11,939 nucleotides of DNA from Deltaproteobacteria bacterium (GTDB taxonomy: Bacteria > Desulfobacterota > Desulfobacteria > Desulfobacterales > C00003060), in assembly GCA_019309245.1 (NCBI GenBank), contig JAFDGP010000041.1, forward strand, positions 1 to 11,939, written 5' to 3'. Shown here piece after piece: positions 6,389 to 11,939 of the stretch. The translations under genes and the position numbers were made by a program. Under the pieces are notes generated by a model. It saw only the letters and a program-made list of their open reading frames with translations, was not told the DNA's origin and searched no databases. Positions within the stretch are counted from its first letter, which is position 1. Each line of letters starts with the position of its first letter.

Positions 6389-7170
6389 GACGGGGTCCCT
6401 TCCGGCCACTCAAAAAGTGCTTTAACCGGATAATGATCGGACACATAGACGCCGTCCACGGCGCCATCCAACACGCGGCATGTCTTGAGTCGCAAGGGGC
6501 CGCGGTACAGGATCCAATCGATATAGCCAGCCACCGGTCGGCCGGTGAAACGATGAAACGTACCCGGATACGGGGGGGTAAAGGTTTCCTTAAAGCCCAA
6601 CCCGGCGTGCCCGTCGCTGTTTTCACCTACCAAACGGCGGTAACACGGGCTTTGGGGGGTCGCATTGAAGTCGCCCATGAGAATAACCGGGATCTGTTTT
6701 GAAAAGGCACTCAGGTGCTCCCTGAGGACTTCCACCGCCCCCATGTGGGCCGGGGTATCAAAATCAAAATGGGTGTCAATACAGATCAGGGGGTGCCGGT
6801 GTAGTTCAAAAAGGCCCAGGGTCGCCTGCCGGGGGAAACGGCTCCCGTAGGACCGGCTCGGCACCTTCGGGGTGTCACTCAGGAAAAGATGGATGTCTTT
6901 CCTGCAGGCAATTGATTTACGATAAAATAAGATGTTGTTCTGCCAGAACGAGGGGGCGGGATCCCGCCGACCGATATAACGATAGTCGGCCCTCAATTGA
7001 TCGGCCAGAAACTCCGCCTGAAAATCATTGGCCTCCTGGGTGGCGATGAAGTCCGTCGCGTGCTCCTTGAAGAGCCTGGCGACCCCCCGCTTGCGATGCC
7101 CCCATCCATTGGGGCCATCATCGGCCAGGCCGAAGCGCAAATTAAGACTCAAGACCGAGACCTGGATCAC
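6385..7170 (-). CDS. Endonuclease/exonuclease/phosphatase (EEP) family protein
   Basis: 261-residue metal-dependent hydrolase of the EEP superfamily (DNase I, exonuclease III, inositol phosphatase and sphingomyelinase fold). Motifs in order: SLNLRF with Asn10; the metal ligand Glu46 in ATQEAND; a central IDTHFDFDTPAH; GDFNATPQSP; the TFHRFTG-to-GYIDWILY stretch; and the terminal SDHYPVKALF, which supplies the catalytic His of the family. This form, with NLRFG and RPVAGYIDWIL, resembles the secreted or cytosolic hydrolases of uncharacterised substrate more than XthA. No signal peptide is visible, so it is probably intracellular. Start choice: GTG 7170 has GGAGG four bases upstream; TTG 7185 is an alternative that adds five residues. 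Its stop overlaps the thioesterase ATG. The target (nucleic acid, phosphoester or lipid) cannot be told from sequence. Confidence 0.9.
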   Translation of the reverse strand: MIQVSVLSLNLRFGLADDGPNGWGHRKRGVARLFKEHATDFIATQEANDFQAEFLADQLRADYRYIGRRDPAPSFWQNNILFYRKSIACRKDIHLFLSDTPKVPSRSYGSRFPRQATLGLFELHRHPLICIDTHFDFDTPAHMGAVEVLREHLSAFSKQIPVILMGDFNATPQSPCYRRLVGENSDGHAGLGFKETFTPPYPGTFHRFTGRPVAGYIDWILYRGPLRLKTCRVLDGAVDGVYVSDHYPVKALFEWPEGTPS

Positions 7171-7269
7171 CTGACCTCCGGGCAATCAGCGCCCACCAGT
7201 ACCGCTGAAGTCGAGGGACAAAGGAGCCCCAAAAGTACCCACGCTCTTCCGGTAGCGCTGAGTGCATAT

Positions 7270-7405
7270 CATTGGCTTTTTACAAACTACTCAAGCACGG
7301 CTTCTCGTCGTAAATTTTTATCACATCACTTTGTGATACTCAGCCGGGTTTGTTGAGGGCCTTTCCGCCAGGAGCCTTATAAACATAGGTCCAAAAAAGC
7401 CAATG
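7270..7405. repeat. 136-bp element bounded by 12-bp perfect inverted repeats
   Basis: CATTGGCTTTTT (7270-7281) is the exact reverse complement of AAAAAGCCAATG (7394-7405). Between them more arms pair in nested order: CTCAA (7290-7294) with TTGAG (7353-7357), CGGCT (7298-7302) with AGCCG (7342-7346), and TATCACA (7319-7325) with TGTGATA (7332-7338). The whole element could fold into one long imperfect hairpin. It contains no open frame and sits between two minus-strand genes. It could be a miniature transposon remnant, an intergenic repeat or a structured transcript. I see no clear target-site duplication. The remaining bases of the spacer (7171-7269) show nothing I recognise. Confidence 0.55.
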
Positions 7406-7414
7406 TTCTTTGCG

Positions 7415-8023
7415 TTAACTGGCATAGAGCAACGGCAGATACTTTTTTACATCAACCGGCCTTTTTTCAAAATTGGCAAAGGTCATGTCGCGAAACTTCA
7501 GGCCCTCCTTGCGACGAAGAATCTCGAAGATGGCCAAATAGTTGTGTATGATACGGTGTTCCCATCTTAGATCAAGTCGGCGCGCAATGTCCACAATATC
7601 CGATTTTTTCCCTTCGATCTCCAGGAACGTGCCGTACGGTGTGGTATCGATGAGCAACATCGCAGACTGGAGCACGAAGGTCTCCCGTTGTTTTTCATAA
7701 CGCTGTTCCGGTTGAAAACCCAGATGGCCCAAAATGGCTTGGCAGGCCTTGTCATCGTCAAGCTCGATTTCCCATTCCTGATAAGTCTTAACCGCTTCGT
7801 CACGAATTGCCGGCGGCATCTTGAATGTCAGGGTGATCCTGTCGGCCTTCCTGAGCCTTAACAGCCGGTCGGTGGCCTTCAGTGTCTTGGCGCGGTCCTC
7901 AAAGCACACGTTGATTTCCAGGTGTTTGCCCTTCGGGGTCGCACCCATGGCCAGGATCCGCTCGCGGATCGACTCTGCGTCTTGAAGGTAAAACTTGACT
8001 TCAGTTTCAAGGGACCGGGGCAT
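7415..8023 (-). CDS. CYTH-domain protein (CyaB-like class IV adenylate cyclase / ThTPase superfamily)
   Basis: 202-residue CYTH protein. The N-terminal signature ExExK is present as Glu6-Thr-Glu8-Val-Lys10. The Arg/Lys-rich strands of the triphosphate tunnel follow: RLLRLRKADRITLTFK, YQEWEIELDD, RYEKQRETFVL, LLIDTTPYGTFLEIEGKKSDI. Length and the GTFLEIEG strand fit the CyaB-like branch, which includes class IV adenylate cyclases and several triphosphatases. Activity cannot be chosen between cAMP synthesis, thiamine-triphosphate hydrolysis and inorganic triphosphate hydrolysis from sequence alone. The last ~40 residues (RRKEGLKFRDMTFANFEKRPVDVKKYLPLLYAS) extend past the core. ATG 8023 preferred; a TTG at 8035 would add four residues. 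No strong SD. It is separated from its neighbours by 244 and 260 bases, so it is probably its own transcription unit. Confidence 0.9.
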   Translation of the reverse strand: MPRSLETEVKFYLQDAESIRERILAMGATPKGKHLEINVCFEDRAKTLKATDRLLRLRKADRITLTFKMPPAIRDEAVKTYQEWEIELDDDKACQAILGHLGFQPEQRYEKQRETFVLQSAMLLIDTTPYGTFLEIEGKKSDIVDIARRLDLRWEHRIIHNYLAIFEILRRKEGLKFRDMTFANFEKRPVDVKKYLPLLYAS

Positions 8024-8054
8024 CGTCTTATCCAAAAACTGTCCGTTTCGAGCC

Positions 8055-8265
8055 GAGAGACCTTTGCAAAACTCGTTGCTCTCGCTTACAGGGCAACATT
8101 TTGTGCGCTCGGCCGCCCGGGAGGAGGTTGTGCAAAGCTCTCGCCGACTTGATCGGCTCCAGGGACACGCGGGTTCTCCCGCCCCCCGGGGGCAGGCTCG
8201 GGGCTGTAAAAGAAGGCCCTAAAGAGGGCTCTTATGCTGAGAGCCTTGCATCTACGGCAAACTCG
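8055..8265. other. Hairpin-rich spacer between the CYTH and dikinase genes
   Basis: This spacer (8024-8283) holds no credible gene. It has a series of base-pairing elements: CAAAA/TTTTG and GTTGC/GCAAC around 8067-8104, GCCGA (8143-8147) with TCGGC (8153-8157), GCGGG (8169-8173) with CCCGC (8178-8182), and the two terminator-like hairpins near 8216-8245. A similar string, GAGAG-CC-TTGCA ... CAAACTCG, occurs near both ends (8055-8075 and 8240-8265, imperfect), with a third GCAAAGCTC at 8132-8140. It might be a decayed mobile-element end, a long structured 5' leader of the CYTH gene, or a small RNA. None of these is proven. Confidence 0.35.
8207..8245 (-). terminator. Probable Rho-independent terminator after the dikinase-receiver operon
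   Basis: Read on the minus strand, the hairpin GGCTCT-CAGCATA-AGAGCC (8245-8227) is followed by GCCCT-CTTT-AGGGC (8229-8216) and then CTTCTTTTA. The second hairpin plus the T-rich tail has terminator form, with a short but GC-rich 5-bp stem. The two hairpins share three bases and so compete. It lies about 40-75 bases past the dikinase stop codon, the expected distance. The uracil tract is interrupted, which lowers confidence. Confidence 0.45.
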
Positions 8266-8283
8266 GCAACCGGTGGATCCGGG

Positions 8284-10905
8284 TCAAAGGAAGGCCTTGA
8301 CATAGCGTTTTCTGGTCTGTTCGTCGCGCAACGTCATGTCCAGCTGGCGTGTAAAGCCCATGAGGCGGCCCAGCTGATAAAGGCGTTTTTCGATCTCGCT
8401 GCGCGTGCCTCCCCTGAAATGGCTGGTAACTGTATCCCCCCTCACCTTCACTCTGAAATCCAGCCGTTGCAGAATCTCTTTAAGTAACAGGGCCCGCTGA
8501 ATCCGGCCGTTGGCATCCGCGCCGCCCCCGCCGAATCGAAAGGTCAGGTAATTGTTCTCCGGGGCCTGTCCCGCCAGGGTATCGATCACCGTGAAATGGT
8601 ACGCCAGGCGGGAGTGGAAATTCAGGTAGTCCTTGGATAAAAGGACATAGGCCTTGCCGCCCTCGTCGGTGACGCTGCTCTGGATAAAACCGCGGGAGAC
8701 AACGGAAAAAAAACCGCCCAGGTTGAATTCCACCGCACCCGACCAGGGGAAGTCCTCGCAGGTCATGCCTTTCCACAGAGCAATAAAGGGGGTTGAAACA
8801 ATGTCGGATACGGTGATATTTCGCCTGAATACGGCCGGCGAATCCAGCCCGCCGCCGATGTCGATGACATAAAAATGCAAGGGCAGTGTGGGCACCCGCA
8901 GGTGATGTGCAACCCCGGCCTTGCCCCGCCCACCGAACCGGAAAACCTCACGGACCGAGATCTCATGGATGTAGCGAATCACGTCGTGGACCGTCTTAAA
9001 GTCCCCGGGTTTCATCATCAGTTCCAGTACCGGGTTGTCCGGGATGTTGGTCAGCGTAAGCGGTGAGATGTCTTTCATCACATCTCTGATCAGCGGCAGG
9101 TTTTTGTCCGCCTGGACACCTTTGCCTTTTTTTTCACAATAGTTCGTCTTCAATAAAGAGTCGATTCGTCCCCGATAGACCTTGCCCTGATTCGTGTCCA
9201 GGGTCACGATCTCCTTGTTTCCCAGCACGGCCATGGCATCTGAGGCATTGATCAGCGTCGGCTTGTGGAACTCCCTGGCGACAGTGGCCAGGTGGGTGGC
9301 GGCGCTGCCCATCTCGACGATCATGCCGCTGGCCAGCGGGACCAGCTTGGCAAATTCAGGATCCATGGTCTTTAAGACCAGAACAGACCCCCTCGGCACT
9401 GTGGCGACGCTTTTGTCCTTAACCAAAAAGGCAGGGCCGGAGATGACTCCGGGACTTAGGGGATCCCCGACCAGGACCGGTTCTTCATCCACATCCACCA
9501 CCGGGCAGCTGATCCCCCCGGCCACCGCCAGCGGCCTGGCCTGCAAGATAAAGGTCCAGCCCCGCTCATCAATGGCCCATTCCACATCCTGAGGCGTTTT
9601 GAAGTGCCTTTCAATAATCTGTGTAAATTCATACAGGGTACGCAGAGATTCCTGGGTCAGACAGGGGGTCTGTCGAAGTTCGGGAGGAACCTCATCGGAC
9701 CTCACCCCTGCCCCTTGCCGATCGGCCGTAAGCCTGAGATGTTTTTGTCCCACCGTTTGCTCCAGCAGCGCACCGTTTGCCTTGCGGTCCAAAAGGTACA
9801 CATCCGGTTGCACCGTGCCATCCACCGCGTATTTTCCGAGGCCGAGTACGGCGGTGACCACACAGCGGTCCGACTCCGGATCATTCGGATCCAGGGTGTA
9901 CAAAACCCCGGAGGCAAACACGGGAACCATTTCCAGAACAAGCACGGCCATGGCCATATTCTCGTCCTGAGCAATCCCTTTGGCCAGGCGGTACCGGATG
10001 GCCCGTTCTTCAAACAGGCTCGCACACACATCTTTATAGGCGTCTAAAATGCCCTCTCGGGACACGTTCAACACGGAACGAAATTGGCCGGCAAACGAGT
10101 AGGTCCCGTCCTCTCCCATGGCGCTGCTTCGAACAGCGAAAAACGGGATCTCCCTCAACTCTTCAAGGTTGCGCTCCACGGCCTCCTGCAAGGCAGGCGG
10201 AATTTCGGCCTGCAGGATCGCCTTTTGAATCTGGATGGAAGCCTCCTGGATTCTTTGGCTGTCTTCAAGGGTCAGGTCTTTCATCAACGGGCCGATGATA
10301 CCCTCCAGTCGATTGTGGGAAATCAACGCCTTAAACGCAAGAAAGCTGAAGACCAGCCCTCTGGGCACCGGCAGGTGGAGGATGTTTTTGACTTCTCCCA
10401 GATTGGAGGCCTTTGCACCCACCTCGTCCGCCATGGTGACACTGACCTGCCTGAGCAGGTACAGTTGTTCGGTTGCGGCCGGGATTTCGGCAGCCAACTT
10501 CTTTTCGATGCGCGCCTTGAGGCCCTCCGCAATCGGCATCAACCAGGCGTATTTGTCCCCGCTCATTTCCATAAGCGACCGAACAAACCCCATCAGGCGG
10601 TCCAGAAGGTCGGCGACCTGTTGCTTAAAATAAGGAAATGTAATGAGGTGCGAATTGACCCGTTCCTGAAGTGCGTTCAATGCATCCATGGTGGCGTTGT
10701 TCTGAACCAGGAGTTTATTAAACAACGCATACCGCTGCTTGAGTTGGTCATAGCCGTCGCTCATGAAAAACTCGACCAGGTCACTGTCGTACTCCAGGTT
10801 GTAGTCCTTGAAGTCCTGCCTCAGGACAAAGTTTTTCATCTTATTTAAGAGCGATCCAATCATCTCACTTGGTTTGGCTCGGCACCCAGGCCGGTGTTCA
10901 TCCAT
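8284..10905 (-). CDS. PEP synthase/PPDK-like dikinase protein with an unusual C-terminal domain
   Basis: 873-residue protein. Residues 1-155 are a charged all-helical region without recognisable motif. Residues ~160-460 are a PPDK/PEP-synthase ATP-grasp domain: GAKASNLGEV (Lys165), FFAVRSSAMGEDGTYSFAGQF (Arg259), VEWAIDE (Glu442) and LQARPL (Arg457). Residues ~475-580 are the swivelling phospho-histidine domain, GSAATHLATVAREFHKPTLI, with the phosphorylatable His538. Beyond this, PEP synthase would have a large PEP/pyruvate TIM barrel. Here there is instead a ~275-residue domain (about 598-873) with GDFKTVHDVIRYIHE, FRFGG, NYLTFRFGGGGAD and FTRQLD, lacking the barrel motifs. The protein may therefore make phospho-His from ATP but pass it to another acceptor (inference). 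Start: ATG 10905 is chosen with GGAAG ten bases upstream; GTG 10926 would add seven residues. It follows the receiver gene by 44 bases. Confidence 0.88.
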   Translation of the reverse strand: MDEHRPGCRAKPSEMIGSLLNKMKNFVLRQDFKDYNLEYDSDLVEFFMSDGYDQLKQRYALFNKLLVQNNATMDALNALQERVNSHLITFPYFKQQVADLLDRLMGFVRSLMEMSGDKYAWLMPIAEGLKARIEKKLAAEIPAATEQLYLLRQVSVTMADEVGAKASNLGEVKNILHLPVPRGLVFSFLAFKALISHNRLEGIIGPLMKDLTLEDSQRIQEASIQIQKAILQAEIPPALQEAVERNLEELREIPFFAVRSSAMGEDGTYSFAGQFRSVLNVSREGILDAYKDVCASLFEERAIRYRLAKGIAQDENMAMAVLVLEMVPVFASGVLYTLDPNDPESDRCVVTAVLGLGKYAVDGTVQPDVYLLDRKANGALLEQTVGQKHLRLTADRQGAGVRSDEVPPELRQTPCLTQESLRTLYEFTQIIERHFKTPQDVEWAIDERGWTFILQARPLAVAGGISCPVVDVDEEPVLVGDPLSPGVISGPAFLVKDKSVATVPRGSVLVLKTMDPEFAKLVPLASGMIVEMGSAATHLATVAREFHKPTLINASDAMAVLGNKEIVTLDTNQGKVYRGRIDSLLKTNYCEKKGKGVQADKNLPLIRDVMKDISPLTLTNIPDNPVLELMMKPGDFKTVHDVIRYIHEISVREVFRFGGRGKAGVAHHLRVPTLPLHFYVIDIGGGLDSPAVFRRNITVSDIVSTPFIALWKGMTCEDFPWSGAVEFNLGGFFSVVSRGFIQSSVTDEGGKAYVLLSKDYLNFHSRLAYHFTVIDTLAGQAPENNYLTFRFGGGGADANGRIQRALLLKEILQRLDFRVKVRGDTVTSHFRGGTRSEIEKRLYQLGRLMGFTRQLDMTLRDEQTRKRYVKAFL

Positions 10906-10927
10906 CAATGAAGGTCTTCCGTACACC

Positions 10928-10941
10928 GTGACCGGTGACCG
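10928..10941. repeat. Tandem 7-bp repeat between receiver and dikinase genes
   Basis: GTGACCG is repeated twice without a gap, at 10928-10934 and 10935-10941, inside the 44-base spacer between the receiver stop and the dikinase start. It could be slippage-prone or part of a translation-initiation structure. No function is supported. Confidence 0.4.
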
Positions 10942-10949
10942 TATGGGAA

Positions 10950-11342
10950 CTAGCGAGCACCGGCTTTTCGCTTTTGTTCCGCCTTTTCAACCAACTCCCG
11001 AATCTCGCTGATCTTGAATGGCTTGGCTACAAAATCAAAAATCCCCAATTTAAACGATTCCTTGGCTGTTTCCATGGTCGCAAATCCCGTAATGACAATC
11101 ACCTCGGTGGCCGGGGACTTCGTTTTTACGGCATCCACGAACTGAAGCCCGTCAATGCCCTTCATCTTCAGGTCCGTGATAACAATATCAAAGTCCTTCT
11201 CTTTTATCCGAGCCATGGCCTCGGTGCTGTCAACAAAGATCTCCACCTCATAGCCGTCTTTTTCGAATGCGGGTTTGAGCCGTTTGCACACGATCGGCTC
11301 GTCATCAAGTATCAGAATCCGAGTTTTCGTCTCGGTCTCCAT
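10950..11342 (-). CDS. Receiver-only response regulator (CheY/NtrC-type REC domain)
   Basis: 130-residue stand-alone receiver domain with no output domain. All key residues are present: acidic pair Asp13-Asp14 for Mg2+, phosphoacceptor Asp57 (DIVITDLKMKG), Thr85 (VIVITGFAT), aromatic switch Phe104 and Lys107 (FVAKPF). The sequence is closest in feel to NtrC-family receivers (ITDLKMKGIDGL, TGFATMETAKES, LGIFDFVAKPF). The start, ATG 11342, has an excellent SD: AAAGGAGG at 11348-11355, five bases upstream. It is placed between two dikinase-like paralogues in the same direction, with 42 and 44-base spacers, which strongly suggests one operon and a shared job. No histidine kinase is seen within the window, so its phosphodonor is either encoded elsewhere or, speculatively, linked to the phospho-His domain next door. 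Confidence 0.96.
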   Translation of the reverse strand: METETKTRILILDDEPIVCKRLKPAFEKDGYEVEIFVDSTEAMARIKEKDFDIVITDLKMKGIDGLQFVDAVKTKSPATEVIVITGFATMETAKESFKLGIFDFVAKPFKISEIRELVEKAEQKRKAGAR

Positions 11343-11384
11343 CCTAACCTCCTTTATGGTGTTCCTGCACCATCTGATCCCGAT

Positions 11385-11939
11385 CTAGGTTTCCATTTCC
11401 GGCCAATGCCGGTTAAACTCATCAATGCACTGATGGATCCGCTCATCGTTATTCATCAGCACGTCCAACTGCCGGGTATACGATACCAGTGCCCCCAACA
11501 ACGCCAGTTTATAGCGCATGGCGTCTTGTGGCAATTTTTTTAATCGTCCGATCACCAGGTCGCCACGAATTTCTGTTCGGAAATCGTGGCGTTTCAAGAT
11601 TTCGGCAATAAAACTGGCCCGCCGAGACCGGCGGACAACGTCTGTGACTCCGCCGATGAATCGAAAATACCCGTAGTTGTCGTTGATCTTGTCCCCAATG
11701 TAGGCATCAATAATATTGAAATGATATCCAAGGCGCAGACTCAAATTCATGTAGTTTTCACTGACGACGACCAAGTTGCGCCCCACCTGGTCGGGTCCGG
11801 CCATGGAGGTGGAAAATGTCCGGGTCACACTGGCCATCATGCTTTTAAGGTCGATTGACACAGGTTCAGTTGCCCAGAGCCCCGACTCCACCAGCCCCAT
11901 CAGGAAGGCCTTTAAGGGCAGCGATTTGACCGCTTCGGC
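11385..11939 (-). CDS. Second dikinase-like protein, C-terminal fragment (cut by window edge)
   Basis: The frame is open to the window end, so only the last 184 residues are seen. They align without gaps over ~90 residues with the C-terminal domain of the complete dikinase-like protein encoded downstream. Shared elements include Y-x-N-x4-RL-x-YHF-x2-ID, NY-x2-FRF-x-GG-x2-D, EIL-x-R-x-DFR, RGD and TRQLD. I infer that the unseen part also carries the ATP-grasp and phospho-His domains, but only this C-terminal domain is in view; a protein with the C-terminal domain alone is possible. An internal ATG at 11900 is not the true start, because homology extends upstream of it (VKSLPLKAFLMGL matching STPFIALWKGM). 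It ends at TAG 11385-11387, 42 bases before the receiver gene. Confidence 0.85.
   Translation of the reverse strand, partial: AEAVKSLPLKAFLMGLVESGLWATEPVSIDLKSMMASVTRTFSTSMAGPDQVGRNLVVVSENYMNLSLRLGYHFNIIDAYIGDKINDNYGYFRFIGGVTDVVRRSRRASFIAEILKRHDFRTEIRGDLVIGRLKKLPQDAMRYKLALLGALVSYTRQLDVLMNNDERIHQCIDEFNRHWPEMET

Noticed and set aside
7319..7338. CRP/FNR-type operator
   Set aside because: The half-sites are in the order TCACA then TGTGA, the reverse of the CRP consensus, and the palindrome is better explained as the inner stem of the larger inverted-repeat element.
10084..10848. A 254-codon plus-strand open frame opposite the dikinase gene
   Set aside because: Antisense to the ATP-grasp and helical regions; no recognisable domain or ribosome binding site.
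10935..11543. A 202-codon plus-strand frame spanning the receiver gene and the end of the upstream dikinase gene
   Set aside because: Opposite two well-supported genes and their intergenic SD; no motif in its translation.
1..11939. tRNA, rRNA, CRISPR array, integrase or transposase genes
   Set aside because: No regularly spaced repeats, no tRNA-like TTCGA arm with CCA end, and no protein with mobile-element motifs were seen on either strand.

Overview
The window reads as a chromosomal segment of a Gram-negative, probably strictly anaerobic bacterium. The best fit is a sulfate-reducer-like member of the Desulfobacterota (former Deltaproteobacteria). This is inferred from gene content: an Fe-S flavin oxidoreductase of the old yellow enzyme family, a PilZ domain, stand-alone receiver domains, PEP-synthase-like dikinase proteins and an ABC1 kinase beside a phasin-like helical protein. 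Base composition is moderately GC-rich, and GTG/TTG starts look likely for a few genes. No rRNA, tRNA, CRISPR array, transposase or prophage gene was seen, so this is not an obvious mobile island.

Left part, plus strand (1-3705): the 3' two thirds of ruvB (Holliday junction motor); a SAM hydroxide adenosyltransferase (DUF62 family); and a three-part fusion protein made of a c-di-GMP-type PilZ domain, an old-yellow-enzyme flavin barrel with a four-cysteine cluster, and a universal stress protein (Usp) domain. The spacers before the second and third genes contain base-pairing arms. The one before the fusion gene can form two mutually exclusive hairpins, one of which covers the ribosome binding site.

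Right part, minus strand (11939-3724, converging on the fusion gene with only 18 bases between the stop codons). Read in the direction of transcription it holds: the C-terminus of a dikinase-like protein cut by the window edge; a receiver-only response regulator; a complete second dikinase-like protein whose C-terminal domain is clearly homologous to the first; a probable terminator in a 260-base hairpin-rich spacer; a CYTH-domain phosphohydrolase/cyclase-like protein; a spacer with a 136-bp element bounded by 12-bp inverted repeats; an endonuclease/exonuclease/phosphatase-fold protein translationally coupled to a PaaI-type hotdog thioesterase; a spacer with an 11-bp direct repeat; and a phasin/UbiK-like coiled-coil protein tightly coupled to a UbiB/ABC1 atypical kinase.

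The two most notable items are (i) the pair of dikinase paralogues around a lone receiver. The complete copy keeps the ATP-grasp and phospho-histidine domains but has a different C-terminal domain where PEP synthase has its PEP/pyruvate barrel. This suggests a phosphotransfer module with an unknown acceptor. (ii) The PilZ-OYE-Usp fusion, which would link c-di-GMP sensing, a redox flavoenzyme and a nucleotide-binding stress domain in one chain. The remaining genes are recognisable housekeeping or accessory families.
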